Shown here piece by piece: positions 18,566 to 27,634 of a stretch of DNA of 64,000 nt (positions are counted from its first letter, which is position 1; each line of letters begins with the position of its first letter). The notes beneath the pieces were generated by a model. It did not search any database. It had not been told where the DNA came from and was given only the letters and a program-made list of their open reading frames with translations. The DNA is from UBA6614 sp002433235 (lineage in GTDB: Bacteria > Verrucomicrobiota > Verrucomicrobiia > Limisphaerales > UBA1100). The position numbers were made by a program, and so were the translations under genes. The stretch is taken from positions 53,618-117,617 of the forward strand of contig DJHS01000133.1 in the NCBI GenBank assembly GCA_002433235.1, given 5' to 3'.

Positions 18566-20932
18566 TCACGCGCCCGCGGCGGCTTCGTCGCCTGCAGCCA
18601 GCAATTCGGAATCGCCCTTGCTGCGAATCCACTCCGCAATGACTTTCGCATTCTGCGGGCGGCCGGCGTTGTCCTTGGACAGGCACGCCATCACCAACTC
18701 CTCCACGTAAGGTAGGATGGCATTTTCAACCTCAATCTCCGCCAATCGATCCCCCATGGCATGGGGTTGTACGTTGATGACCTGATAGGTCAGGTCGCCC
18801 GTGTAAAATGGCGGGCGACTGGTGAGTAGTTCATAGAGGGATGCCCCCAGTGCGTAAATGTCATCCGTGGCGCGCGGCACATCGCCCTGCAGTTGTTGCG
18901 GGCTCATGTATGTGGCCGTGCCACTGATCACATTGCGCATTGAGGAACGGCTAAGCGAATCCACCATGGATGCGGCAATGCCAAAATCGGCGAGCTTCAA
19001 CTGCCCTCCGCCAGTGATCATCATGTTCGCCGGCTTGAGGTCCCGGTGAACGATCTTTTGGCCATGGGCATAGTCTAGGGCATCGCACAGTTGCAGGAAG
19101 TATTTTTCAATCTGCCCCCACGCAAAGACTTGGTTGTTCTGTTCCAGCCGCATGGACTCCAGCATTTTGCCATCCACAAATTCCATGCTGATGAACGGCT
19201 GTTCGTTTGGCATCTGCACAAGGTCGTGCGTGCGCACAATGTTGGGGTGGGACAGGCGACGGCTCTTGGCGGTTTCCCGCTTGAGCTCATTCAGTGCCAC
19301 GAGATCGGCGGCCATTTCCTCGGGCAGAAGCTTCAAGGCGACATCCTCTTCCAAATCCGTATCTCGCGCGAGCCATACCACACCCATGCCGCCACGGCCC
19401 AATTGGCGAAGGAGGATAAAGCGCCCATTGCCCACCGACTGTCGCGGCGCGGCGGCGGCGGATGCCCCCCCGACAGGAGTTGCTGCAGGTGCCGCGGGCT
19501 GAGGGGTGCCTTCCATTGATGTTTCGTCGGTTGCCTTCCGAATGGTGTAGTAAACATCCACCTTCTTTGCCACGTCTCGATATTTAACGTCGTGCTCGTA
19601 AATCTCCTGATAACGTGCAAACGCGTCGTCGTTGCGTCCCATCTTCTCGTAGACGGCTGCCAAGTGATACAGCACCTCCTTGCGCAAGTCGTTAAAGCCA
19701 TGGCGCTCATCTATGGCCGCCAGCAATGAACGTTCCGCCAAGTCGTACATCTCGCGCACGGCAAAAATCCGGCCGAGATAACACTGCGCGCGATGCTTGT
19801 AGAGAACGTTGCCTTGGGCCTTCTGGAACGCCAGCACGGCATCATCATAAAGCTCCGCCTCAAAGCAGGCTTCTCCCAACTCGAAACGGATATCCAAATC
19901 CGTCGGAAATTTTGCAGCGCGCTTACGGCAGTCCTTTAGTACGAAATCTTTTCGCTCCTTCTCCAGCGCCAATCGGCGGCCGTCATAATCCTCGGCGTTG
20001 CGGTCCAGCAATGACAATTCATGGTCAAACTTTGAAAGGTGACAATCGGTAATCAGTCGATCGATTGCCGAGTCTGCCGTCTGGCTGTTGGTGGACACAT
20101 AATCGTAGTACTCCATCGCTCGATCGAAATTCTTTGCCTGAACATTCAGTTTGGCGATCTCCGTGGCCAGCCGCATGTTGGCCGTGTTCTGCTGAAACTC
20201 CTTTTCTTTCTCAATAATCATGTCCTGCAGTACATCCGCCGACTTATGGACCTGTTGCTCGCGCGCCACGCGATTGGCCTCGCCCTGATCACGCACCACT
20301 TCATTCACGCTGGCCTTGCCGGAACCAATCCTCTCATAGCTGCCTCGCTTGATGGTTGCGCGCGCGGAAAAGTCCTTGAAAATCTGCTGAAGTTTGAAGT
20401 CATCCGGATTCTTTTCCACCAAATCCTGAAGCGCCTTCTCCGCCTTCTCAAAATCGCCCAGTTGTTCCAGGACGCTGGCGAGTAGTTGGCAGATCTCCTT
20501 GTTATCGGGCGTGGCCGCCACCAAGATTTCGACACTTGGCATGGCCGTGCGCGGCATTTCCAGCGCGTTGGCCGAATCTGCCAACAAACGATGGGCCAAT
20601 TGGCTTTCCGGATCATCCGTCAGCACTTCCTCCGCCTGAATCAGGGCCGTCTTGTAATCCTCCCGGCGCAGCGCCATCTGCCCCTTGGCCAACGCAGGTC
20701 CGCTCGATGCCGCCCCCACAATCTTCCCGAAGAATCCCGCGCCCGCACCTTTCTTTGCCTTCTGCGCTGCCCGCAGCATTTCCCGGCCTTCGACAAAGCC
20801 CGGCTCTGTTTTCAGGATGTCCTTGAGTAGAAGAATGGCATAGTCGAGATTGCCCTTGTCCACTGCGGCAGTTGCATGGCCATACTTGCCTTGCAGCCCC
20901 TCAGCGAGCTGGGTTTTGTCAATCTCGGTCAT
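18566..20932 (-). CDS. Serine/threonine protein kinase with N-terminal TPR region
   Basis: This Hanks-type kinase has its catalytic domain at the C-terminus (about residues 510-780). The P-loop is LGRGGMGVVWLARD, VALKLL carries the ATP lysine, the catalytic loop is HRDLKPANMM, and DFGIAASMV is the DFG motif, followed by GTATYMSPQQL. The roughly 490 residues before it form tetratricopeptide-like helix pairs (TAAVDKGNLDYAILLLKD, then FELGEACFEAELYDDAVLAF). There is no clear transmembrane segment, so it is probably cytoplasmic. I start at MTEIDKTQLAEGLQ; twelve further codons upstream (to 20968) are possible. Substrates are unknown. Confidence 0.9.
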   Translation of the reverse strand: MTEIDKTQLAEGLQGKYGHATAAVDKGNLDYAILLLKDILKTEPGFVEGREMLRAAQKAKKGAGAGFFGKIVGAASSGPALAKGQMALRREDYKTALIQAEEVLTDDPESQLAHRLLADSANALEMPRTAMPSVEILVAATPDNKEICQLLASVLEQLGDFEKAEKALQDLVEKNPDDFKLQQIFKDFSARATIKRGSYERIGSGKASVNEVVRDQGEANRVAREQQVHKSADVLQDMIIEKEKEFQQNTANMRLATEIAKLNVQAKNFDRAMEYYDYVSTNSQTADSAIDRLITDCHLSKFDHELSLLDRNAEDYDGRRLALEKERKDFVLKDCRKRAAKFPTDLDIRFELGEACFEAELYDDAVLAFQKAQGNVLYKHRAQCYLGRIFAVREMYDLAERSLLAAIDERHGFNDLRKEVLYHLAAVYEKMGRNDDAFARYQEIYEHDVKYRDVAKKVDVYYTIRKATDETSMEGTPQPAAPAATPVGGASAAAAPRQSVGNGRFILLRQLGRGGMGVVWLARDTDLEEDVALKLLPEEMAADLVALNELKRETAKSRRLSHPNIVRTHDLVQMPNEQPFISMEFVDGKMLESMRLEQNNQVFAWGQIEKYFLQLCDALDYAHGQKIVHRDLKPANMMITGGGQLKLADFGIAASMVDSLSRSSMRNVISGTATYMSPQQLQGDVPRATDDIYALGASLYELLTSRPPFYTGDLTYQVINVQPHAMGDRLAEIEVENAILPYVEELVMACLSKDNAGRPQNAKVIAEWIRSKGDSELLAAGDEAAAGA

Positions 20933-21040
20933 GGGTTTGATTAAAATGCACCGGCACGCCACCGCCAAGGCGAAAGCTCCGCGCCGCTTTCAAAATACGC
21001 TTGCCCACCCCACGCCCTTTGCGCAAGCTGATTTCTCACA

Positions 21041-21125
21041 GCGGTCATGGCGGAATTGGCAGACGCGCTACGTTGAGGTCGTAGTCCCGAAAGGGGTGGA
21101 GGTTCGAGTCCTCTTGACCGCACCA
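21041..21125 (+). tRNA. tRNA-Leu(GAG)
   Basis: A class II tRNA. The acceptor stem GCGGTCA pairs with TGACCGC. The anticodon stem CTACG/CGTAG encloses loop TTGAGGT with anticodon GAG at 21075-21077. A short variable arm (CCCGAAAGGGG) and a GGTTCGAGTCC T-arm follow, then discriminator A (21122) and an encoded CCA (21123-21125). It decodes CUC and CUU leucine codons. Confidence 0.97.
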
Positions 21126-21129
21126 TTCT

Positions 21130-21702
21130 TCAATGCAACAGCGGCAGCTCATGTGGCTGGCGGATGAGCTCCGCGTCTTTCTCCAAAAAATAGTCCAACC
21201 GCACATGCGCTTCCTCATTGTCAATGTCGCACGCCATCAGCCAAAAATCTGCGTAGTGATTACCCTCGGATTCCACCAGACCGGCATACAAGCCTGCCAC
21301 CTCATCATCCACTCCCCGGAGAGCCTCCGCCAGCAACTGGAACTTTTCGCAACTCCGCCCCTCAATCAGCGACGCACAAATCAAGTGGTCGATCACCTGC
21401 TCCCTGCGGCCACGCCGAACCTCCTGCATCAATCCATGAATCCAAGGACTTGAGCAAGGTTGCCCCAGCGCCACCCCCCGTCGTTCCAACAGGCCCAGCA
21501 GCATCTCGAAATGCGAAAGCTCCTCCATCGCAATCCCGTTCAACTCTCGCGCCCGCGTCTGCAACTCCCGGTATTTCATCAGGCTCAATGCCGTCGTCGC
21601 CGCCTTTCGTTCCAAATGACAATGATCCACCAGCACCAGCTCCAGATGGTTCAACACCTTTGGCAGCCAGCTATCCGGGATTTTCTCGCGCCATAGCAGC
21701 AC
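21130..21702 (-). CDS. miaE: tRNA-(ms2io6A37) hydroxylase MiaE-like
   Basis: This non-haem di-iron ferritin-like protein hydroxylates the isopentenyl side chain of ms2i6A at position 37 of tRNAs that read UNN codons. It has 190 residues from a GTG start. Iron-ligand patterns are DHCHLERKAATTAL near 28-40, MEELSHFEMLLGLLE (ExxH) near 58, EGRSCEKFQLL near 115 and ESEGNHYADFWLM near 145. The order of the family is complete. It converges with the tRNA-Leu gene; that tRNA has G at 37 and is not a MiaE substrate. Confidence 0.9.
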   Translation of the reverse strand: MLLWREKIPDSWLPKVLNHLELVLVDHCHLERKAATTALSLMKYRELQTRARELNGIAMEELSHFEMLLGLLERRGVALGQPCSSPWIHGLMQEVRRGRREQVIDHLICASLIEGRSCEKFQLLAEALRGVDDEVAGLYAGLVESEGNHYADFWLMACDIDNEEAHVRLDYFLEKDAELIRQPHELPLLH

Positions 21703-21814
21703 CCGAGGAAATTGGGAAGACCACCGTGAAAAGTCAAAGCCTCAACTCTCCAAGGCCCTTTGACTACCCCCTGTTCTTGCAGTAGTTTGCCCCAGCGAGA
21801 GCCAGCACCGGCCC

Positions 21815-22993
21815 ATGAATTCCACTCGACGCACTTTCATCCATGGCATGGCCGGCAGCGCGGTCGCCACCCCTCTTCTGGCCCAGAACAAGCGCCGCGG
21901 CTACGACAAGCCCAACGTCGTCATCGTCCGCTTCGGCGGCGGATGCCGACGAATGGAAAGCATCGACCCACAGAAAACCTACGCCCCTTACCTGCGCAAA
22001 ACGCTTGCTCCCCGCGGGGTCCTCTTTGAGAACATGCTCATCGACTCCCTCAAACCCCACCAGAAGGTCGACACCTCACATGGGCAGGGCACGATCTATA
22101 TCCTGACCGGCAGCTACAACAAGCTAGGCAACGCCGGCGGCCAAGGGCTCGACCTTCGCTTTGTGCCCAATGCCCCGACCGTCTTTGAATACCTCCGCAA
22201 GGAATACGACATTGCCGACCACGAAACCCTCATTATCAACAGCGAAGACCGCAAACAGGAAGAATTTCTCACCTACAGCAACCACCTGAAGTATGGCATC
22301 AATTACCGCTGCCAAATCCTCAGCCTCTATCGCTTCAAGCGCTTTCTCTACCCACAGTTGCTCGACAGCAAAAAGCGCGATGGCAAACCACTGCCTCCCC
22401 AGCAGCTCAGAAAAATACGTAATGAATACAATAAGCTCGTCGCCATCGATCAACGCCAACCCCTGCCCGCCAACCCCAAGCTGGAGGGATTCTGGTCCCG
22501 CTGGCGCGATCACTATGGAGAAAGCGGCTTTAAAAACCCGCGCGGCGACCGGCTCCTCACCGAGCTCGCCGTCCGCGCCATTCGCGATCCCCAGTTGCGT
22601 CCGCGCCTGATGATGGTCAACTACACCGACTGCGACTATGTCCACTGGGGCATCCGCAGCCACTACTACAACGCCATCTCCATCATGGACCAAGGATTGC
22701 GCCGCCTTGTCTCCACCGCCGACACCACCGAAGGCTATCGCGACAACACCATTTTCGTCATCGTCCCCGATTGCGGACGCGACAACAATCCGCTTGCGGA
22801 CGTCCCCTTCCAGCACCACTTCAACAGCCGGTCCTCGCACGAAATCTTCTGCCTCATATTCGGCAAGGGCGTTCCCAAGGGAAAAAGGATCTCCACCCCG
22901 GTGGACCAAGCGCAGATCGCCGCCACCATCGGCGGCCACATGGGCTTCACCACCAACCGAGCCGCCGACCCCCTTCAGCAGGCCTTTGCGTGA
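21815..22993 (+). CDS. Tat-exported alkaline-phosphatase-superfamily protein, atypical active site
   Basis: 392 residues with a twin-arginine signal (NSTRRTFIHGMAGSAVATP). The order of motifs follows the alkaline phosphatase/sulfatase/phosphoglycerate mutase fold: NVVIVRFGGGCRR after the signal, SHGQGTIYILTGSYNK near 90, NYTDCDYVHWG near 270, VIVPDCGRDNN near 320 and FNSRSSHEIFCLIFG near 340. The usual first metal aspartate (V-[DE]-G) is replaced by RFGG, and the TTDHGR-type motif by VPDCGRD. It may therefore lack normal phosphatase/sulfatase chemistry. It is coupled to the next gene by a GTGA overlap. Confidence 0.7.
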   Translation: MNSTRRTFIHGMAGSAVATPLLAQNKRRGYDKPNVVIVRFGGGCRRMESIDPQKTYAPYLRKTLAPRGVLFENMLIDSLKPHQKVDTSHGQGTIYILTGSYNKLGNAGGQGLDLRFVPNAPTVFEYLRKEYDIADHETLIINSEDRKQEEFLTYSNHLKYGINYRCQILSLYRFKRFLYPQLLDSKKRDGKPLPPQQLRKIRNEYNKLVAIDQRQPLPANPKLEGFWSRWRDHYGESGFKNPRGDRLLTELAVRAIRDPQLRPRLMMVNYTDCDYVHWGIRSHYYNAISIMDQGLRRLVSTADTTEGYRDNTIFVIVPDCGRDNNPLADVPFQHHFNSRSSHEIFCLIFGKGVPKGKRISTPVDQAQIAATIGGHMGFTTNRAADPLQQAFA

Positions 22994-24264
22994 GCATTTC
23001 CCCTCAAGACCCCGCCGCCCTGCCCCGCTGGAAGCGCCTCATCATGGCACCCATCAAGCTCCTCTTGGGCATGGCCTTCACCAAGTCCATCCTTGGCGCC
23101 ATGATTGCCATTGGCTGGACCCAGCGCCTCATGCAACGTAACGCTTTAGCGGTCTGGTGGAAGCGAAGTCTGATAAAGGAAAAAGGCACAACTTTCCCGG
23201 GCTTCCTCGACACACATCTGGAAACCCGCCCTCACCTCCACTGGCCCAACTGGTTCCTTCGCCAAAATTTTTTGGCCAACCTGCGCCGCGAAGGCCCCAG
23301 CCCCTGGCGTGTCTTCACCGGCCTCACCGAATCCCTCCGCCGCAATTTTTGGCTTGGCCTCCAAGGTATTTTTAACACCTCCGCCCTCATTCTTCCCTCG
23401 GGCACTCTCATGTGGTTTGGCTGGGACTACGGCTGGAATATGTCCTTTCACAAAGGCTACGAGCAATTCTATGTCGGCGTCACCATCTCCTCCGTCGGCT
23501 TTCTTGCCTTTGTAACAGCCATGTTTTACGTCCCTCTCGCCCAAGCCCGTCAAGCGGTCACCGGCCAATGGCGAACTTTTTATGATTTCCGCCTCGTCTG
23601 GCGCGTCGCCCGCGAGCAATGGGCAGCCTGCCTCGGTCTGGCCATTGCCTATGTGCTACTAGCCGTACCCTTGAACGTCCTCAAGACCGCCCCCATGTTT
23701 CTCTATGGCCATGGATTTACCGCTTTGGAAGAACTGGTCGCCAAGGATCCCAAGGGATTCATGAACTCATACTTCTTCTGGACTGCCGTTGTGGGGCTGC
23801 CCGCCTACATCCTAGTCCGGTGCCTGGCAGCCCGCATTTATGCTGCCGGCCTTTTGAGGGCCTTGCGCGAAAAGCAAGTAGACCCCGAAAAACTTTCCCC
23901 CGCCGAGCAATCCGCGTTGGACAGGCTGGAACTTCTCACCGACACCCCTCCCATCCTCCAATCTCGCTGGCGCCGGCTGGCCAAGTGGTTTGGCACCAAA
24001 CTTGGCCGCGCCTTGGGCGGCTTTGCCATTTTTTGGCTTTGGGCCGCATTCCAGCTTCAGGTCTACTTTGCTGAATTCCTGAATTACCACGAAGCCGGCC
24101 GTGCCTGGCTCAACCATCCCCTCGTCCAGCTCCCTTGGTTCCAATATCTCCCCACGGGACTTCAACCCAGTGGCCAGGAACTCCCGGGCGCCATTGGATT
24201 CATTCTCTTATGCGCGGGAATTCGCGCCCTGATACACCTCTCCCGAAAATTGAAAAACGGTTGA
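22990..24264 (+). CDS. Polytopic membrane protein, unknown function
   Basis: 424 residues from a GTG that overlaps the stop of the preceding phosphatase-like gene (GTGA). About seven hydrophobic segments are seen, near residues 25-42, 120-145, 160-182, 205-230, 262-285, 345-362 and 398-416. A hydrophilic stretch at about 295-340 (EKQVDPEKLSPAEQSALDR) lies between the fifth and sixth. I do not recognise the family. Tight coupling suggests it works with the Tat-exported protein, for example as an anchor or transporter (inference). Confidence 0.75.
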   Translation: MSISPQDPAALPRWKRLIMAPIKLLLGMAFTKSILGAMIAIGWTQRLMQRNALAVWWKRSLIKEKGTTFPGFLDTHLETRPHLHWPNWFLRQNFLANLRREGPSPWRVFTGLTESLRRNFWLGLQGIFNTSALILPSGTLMWFGWDYGWNMSFHKGYEQFYVGVTISSVGFLAFVTAMFYVPLAQARQAVTGQWRTFYDFRLVWRVAREQWAACLGLAIAYVLLAVPLNVLKTAPMFLYGHGFTALEELVAKDPKGFMNSYFFWTAVVGLPAYILVRCLAARIYAAGLLRALREKQVDPEKLSPAEQSALDRLELLTDTPPILQSRWRRLAKWFGTKLGRALGGFAIFWLWAAFQLQVYFAEFLNYHEAGRAWLNHPLVQLPWFQYLPTGLQPSGQELPGAIGFILLCAGIRALIHLSRKLKNG

Positions 24265-24283
24265 TCCCCCCAGAGTGCTACTA

Positions 24284-24775
24284 TCAGCCTTGCGGCTGGT
24301 CACTCTTGGGTTTGGAAGAATGACGGGCTTTCAGAGAAGCGGGGCGCAAACCGCGACGATTCAACGCCGTGATCGGCCTGGCCGGTTTTGCTGAAGGCAG
24401 GAAAGGCTTGCGGAAAGCTTCCAGAAAATCATAACCGTCCTTGAAATCATCACGGCTGTCCTCATCCGTGCGGGCCAAGAGCTCATGTTCCACCATGTTG
24501 AAAACCATCTCGCCAAAATCCTCGCACCGCCACACGCCCCACTCCGTCAGCACCGTCAGGGTCATCGGCCCAAACTGATCCAAGGCATAAGCTCGCAGAC
24601 CTCCCAGAAGCTCCTGCCCGCTCACATGGCGGAGCTTGCCTTCCGTCTCCTGCTTGAGGATTTGTTGCTGCGTGTAGTCGAGGCCCTCGCGCACAAAATG
24701 ATACGCGTCGCGATCATAGCGCGGATCTTCCGCGAGGATCGCGTCGAGCACCTCGTCAAAACTCTGGCCTTGCAT
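24284..24775 (-). CDS. Minf_1886 family protein
   Basis: This protein has 163 residues beginning MQGQSFDEVLDAILAEDPRY. It matches what I remember of the Minf_1886 family of small cytoplasmic proteins conserved in verrucomicrobia and planctomycetes. Shared features are RYDRDAYHFVREGLDYTQ, HVSGQELLGGLRAYALDQFG and WGVWRCEDFGEMVFNMVE. The C-terminal ~40 residues are basic and low in complexity. Function is unknown. The open frame continues upstream to 24886 but there overlaps the small gene at 24777. Confidence 0.85.
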   Translation of the reverse strand: MQGQSFDEVLDAILAEDPRYDRDAYHFVREGLDYTQQQILKQETEGKLRHVSGQELLGGLRAYALDQFGPMTLTVLTEWGVWRCEDFGEMVFNMVEHELLARTDEDSRDDFKDGYDFLEAFRKPFLPSAKPARPITALNRRGLRPASLKARHSSKPKSDQPQG

Positions 24776-24776
24776 G

Positions 24777-24926
24777 TTATTCCTGTGCCACTTCCGGCTT
24801 CTGCCCAGCCGGCTGGTCTGGTGACGGCAACCGCGCCGTCCTCCAAGCCTTGATTCCCATCCCCAACAGGAGCAGGCACATAACAAGAGCCAGCGCAGCC
24901 TGTTCCTGCGTGGTGAGGGACTTCAC
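24777..24926 (-). CDS. 49-residue single-pass membrane peptide
   Basis: A short minus-strand frame with a GTG start encodes KSLTTQEQAALALVMCLLLL, then GMGIKAWRTARLPSPDQPAG, ending KPEVAQE and a TAA one nt before the next ATG. It has one hydrophobic helix at about residues 10-25 followed by a basic-to-proline-rich tail. The frame fills the leuS-Minf_1886 interval almost exactly (20 nt after leuS). It may be an anchor peptide or a truncated N-terminus of a ComEA-like exported protein; neither can be shown here. Confidence 0.5.
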   Translation of the reverse strand: MKSLTTQEQAALALVMCLLLLGMGIKAWRTARLPSPDQPAGQKPEVAQE

Positions 24927-24946
24927 GGGCCAACCTAGCAGAAAAG

Positions 24947-27604
24947 CTATTTGGCCGCAATATTTACCAATCTATTCGGCACAATAATGACTTTCTTTAG
25001 CTCTTTTCCCTCGAGAAACTGCTGAATTTTTCCGTTGGCCAAGGCAAGTTTTTCGATCTCCTCCCGGGAGGCATCCGGTGAAATTGTGATATGTCCACGC
25101 AATTTGCCGTTCACCTGCACGGGAAACTCAATGCTCTCCTCAACTAAAAACGCCTCGTCGTACTCCGGCCACTCCGCGTAGGCCAGCGTGCCACCGGGAA
25201 CGTCGCCCAGCCGGCTTGCCAATTCCTCCGCCAAGTGCGGCGCGAAGGGATTCAGCAGCAGCAGAAAGGTCCGCAGTGTCTCGCGCGGCTTCGTCTCCCA
25301 GCCGGAGGCTTCGTTCACGAAAATCATCAGCGCGGAGATTGCCGTGTTGTAGCGCATTCCCTCTAGGTCTTCCGTCACTTTCTTGATGCACGCGTGCAGC
25401 GCCTTCTGCTGTTGGGCTGTCGGTTCCTCGTCATTGATGGACGCATCGATCTTGATCGAATCCAGCAGCGCCGCCCCTTTGCCTCCATCCGTCACCTGCG
25501 CCTGCTCCAGTTCCGTGAAACTCGCCTCGTCCACGAACAGCCGCCACACGCGCCCGAGGAACCGGTATACTCCCGCCACGCCTTCCATGTTCCACGGCTT
25601 CATCATCTCCAGCGGTCCCATGAACATCTCGTACAGCCGGAACGCGTCCGCGCCGTAATCCGCCAGCACCACGTCCGGGTTGATTACGTTGCCACGGCTC
25701 TTGCTCATCTTTTGTCCGTCCTCGCCCAGGATGATCCCCTGGTTCACCAGTTTGTAAAACGGCTCTGCCGTCGACACGTGCCCGAGGTCAAACAACACCT
25801 TGTGCCAAAATCGCGCGTACAACAAATGCAACACCGCATGCTCCGTCCCGCCCACGTAAAGGTCCACGCCATCGTCGTCCATCCAATAGCGCTCCGCATC
25901 CTTGCCCACAAACCGCTCCTCGTTCCGCGCGTCCAGGTACCGCAGGTAATACCAGCAACTCCCCGCCCATTGCGGCATGGTGTTCGTCTCGCGCGTGGCG
26001 CCGTTGGGCAGGTTCACCCAGTCCTGCGCGCGGGCCAGCGGTGGGTCGCCCTCCGTCGTGGGCTTGTAGTCATCCAGCTCCGGCGGCAGCACGGGCAGCT
26101 CGTTTTCCGGCAGCGCCTCATGATGCCCGTCGCGCCACACGATCGGGAACGGCTCCCCCCAGTACCGCTGCCGGCTGAACAACCAGTCGCGCAACTTGAA
26201 GTTGATCATCCGCTCTCCGCACCCCTTCTCCTCCAGCCAGTCGATGATCCGCGCCTTCGCCTCCGCCGTCGGCAGCCCACTCAGGAAACCCGAGTTCATG
26301 CTCTCCCCTTCCCCGACAAACCCCACCGACTCCACTCCCTCCGGCGCCTTCACCACCGCCCGCACCTCCAAGTCGAACTTCCGCGCAAACTCCAAGTCCC
26401 GCTCATCGTGCCCCGGCACCGCCATGATCGCCCCCGTCCCGTAACTCGCCAACACATAGTCCGCGATCCAGATCGGAATCTCCTCATCATTTACCGGGTT
26501 CACCGCGTGCGCCCCGATGAACACCCCCGCCTTCTCCTTCGCCAGTTCCGTCCGCTCCAAGTCACTCTTCCGCGCCGCCGCCGCCCGATACTCCTCCACC
26601 GCCGCGCGCTGTTCCTGGGTGGTGAGTTGGTCCACCAATTCATGCTCCGGCGACAACACCATGTACGTCGCCCCAAACAACGTATCCGGACGCGTCGTAA
26701 AAACCGTGATTCCACATTCCGCATTCCGCACCCCGAACTCCACCTCCGCCCCCTCGCTTCGCCCGATCCAGTTCCGCTGCATCTCCTTGAGCGAATCACT
26801 CCAGTCGATCGTCTCCAGGTCATCCAGCAACCGCTGCGCGTACGCCGTGATCCGCAGCATCCACTGCCGCATCGGCCGCCGCACCACCGGGTGCCCCCCC
26901 ACCTCGCTCTTCCCGTCCACCACCTCCTCATTCGCCAGCACCGTCCCCAGCTCCGGACACCAGTTCACCGGCGCATCCGACACAAACGCCAGCCGCTTCC
27001 CGTCCCGAAACTCACGCCGCGCCGCCTCCGACTCCATCCCCTCCGGATACTTTAAAGTGTCAATCGACTCCGCCTTGTTTGACACCGGGTTGAACCACGA
27101 ATTATACAACTGCAAGAAAATCCACTGGCTCCATTTAAAGTACCCCGGGTCCGTCGTGTCCACCTCCCGCCCCCAGTCATAACTAAACCCCAAGCTCTGG
27201 ATCTGCCGCCGGAAATTGGCCACATTCTCCTCCGTCGTGACCCGCGGATGCTGCCCCGTCTTGATTGCATACTGCTCCGCCGGCAACCCGAACGCATCCC
27301 ACCCCATCGGGTGCAGCACATGCCGCCCCCGCATCCGCATGAACCGCGCCGTGATATCTGTCGCCGTGTAACCCTCCGGGTGCCCCACATGCAGCCCTGC
27401 CCCCGATGGATACGGAAACATATCCAAAATATAATACTTCGCCAGCGCCTCCGGCCGCACCCCCGCATGCCGCACCCCGAACGGATGCCCCTCCGGCACC
27501 GCCTCCCCCGGGTTGAACGCCCGAAACGTCTCCCCCGAGACCCAGTGCTCCTGCCACTTCGCCTCGATCAAATGAAAAGGATATTGCCGCCTCAAATTTG
27601 CCAT
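24947..27604 (-). CDS. leuS: Leucyl-tRNA synthetase
   Basis: This class Ia aminoacyl-tRNA synthetase has 885 residues from MANLRRQYPFHLIE. The HIGH motif is HVGHPEGYTATD near residue 68, and the zinc/leucine-specific region and CP1 editing domain follow (VFTTRPDTLFGATYMVL, then GTGAIMAVPGHDERD). KMSKS is in DGQKMSKSRGNVINPD near 640, and a C-terminal anticodon-binding region ends QVNGKLRGHITIS. The first seven codons of the longer frame (to 27625) add MRTLARF and lack family support. Confidence 0.97.
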   Translation of the reverse strand: MANLRRQYPFHLIEAKWQEHWVSGETFRAFNPGEAVPEGHPFGVRHAGVRPEALAKYYILDMFPYPSGAGLHVGHPEGYTATDITARFMRMRGRHVLHPMGWDAFGLPAEQYAIKTGQHPRVTTEENVANFRRQIQSLGFSYDWGREVDTTDPGYFKWSQWIFLQLYNSWFNPVSNKAESIDTLKYPEGMESEAARREFRDGKRLAFVSDAPVNWCPELGTVLANEEVVDGKSEVGGHPVVRRPMRQWMLRITAYAQRLLDDLETIDWSDSLKEMQRNWIGRSEGAEVEFGVRNAECGITVFTTRPDTLFGATYMVLSPEHELVDQLTTQEQRAAVEEYRAAAARKSDLERTELAKEKAGVFIGAHAVNPVNDEEIPIWIADYVLASYGTGAIMAVPGHDERDLEFARKFDLEVRAVVKAPEGVESVGFVGEGESMNSGFLSGLPTAEAKARIIDWLEEKGCGERMINFKLRDWLFSRQRYWGEPFPIVWRDGHHEALPENELPVLPPELDDYKPTTEGDPPLARAQDWVNLPNGATRETNTMPQWAGSCWYYLRYLDARNEERFVGKDAERYWMDDDGVDLYVGGTEHAVLHLLYARFWHKVLFDLGHVSTAEPFYKLVNQGIILGEDGQKMSKSRGNVINPDVVLADYGADAFRLYEMFMGPLEMMKPWNMEGVAGVYRFLGRVWRLFVDEASFTELEQAQVTDGGKGAALLDSIKIDASINDEEPTAQQQKALHACIKKVTEDLEGMRYNTAISALMIFVNEASGWETKPRETLRTFLLLLNPFAPHLAEELASRLGDVPGGTLAYAEWPEYDEAFLVEESIEFPVQVNGKLRGHITISPDASREEIEKLALANGKIQQFLEGKELKKVIIVPNRLVNIAAK

Positions 27605-27634
27605 AAAGCGCGCGAGTGTGCGCAAATCAACAAC

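Noticed and set aside
21041..21702. Functional link between tRNA-Leu and the MiaE-like gene
   Set aside because: The tRNA has anticodon GAG with G37, so it is not a MiaE substrate. The neighbourhood is probably chance.
25394..27055. 553-codon plus-strand open frame opposite leuS
   Set aside because: Arg/Pro/His-rich translation with no domain motifs, fully opposite a certain leuS gene. A GC-rich antisense shadow.
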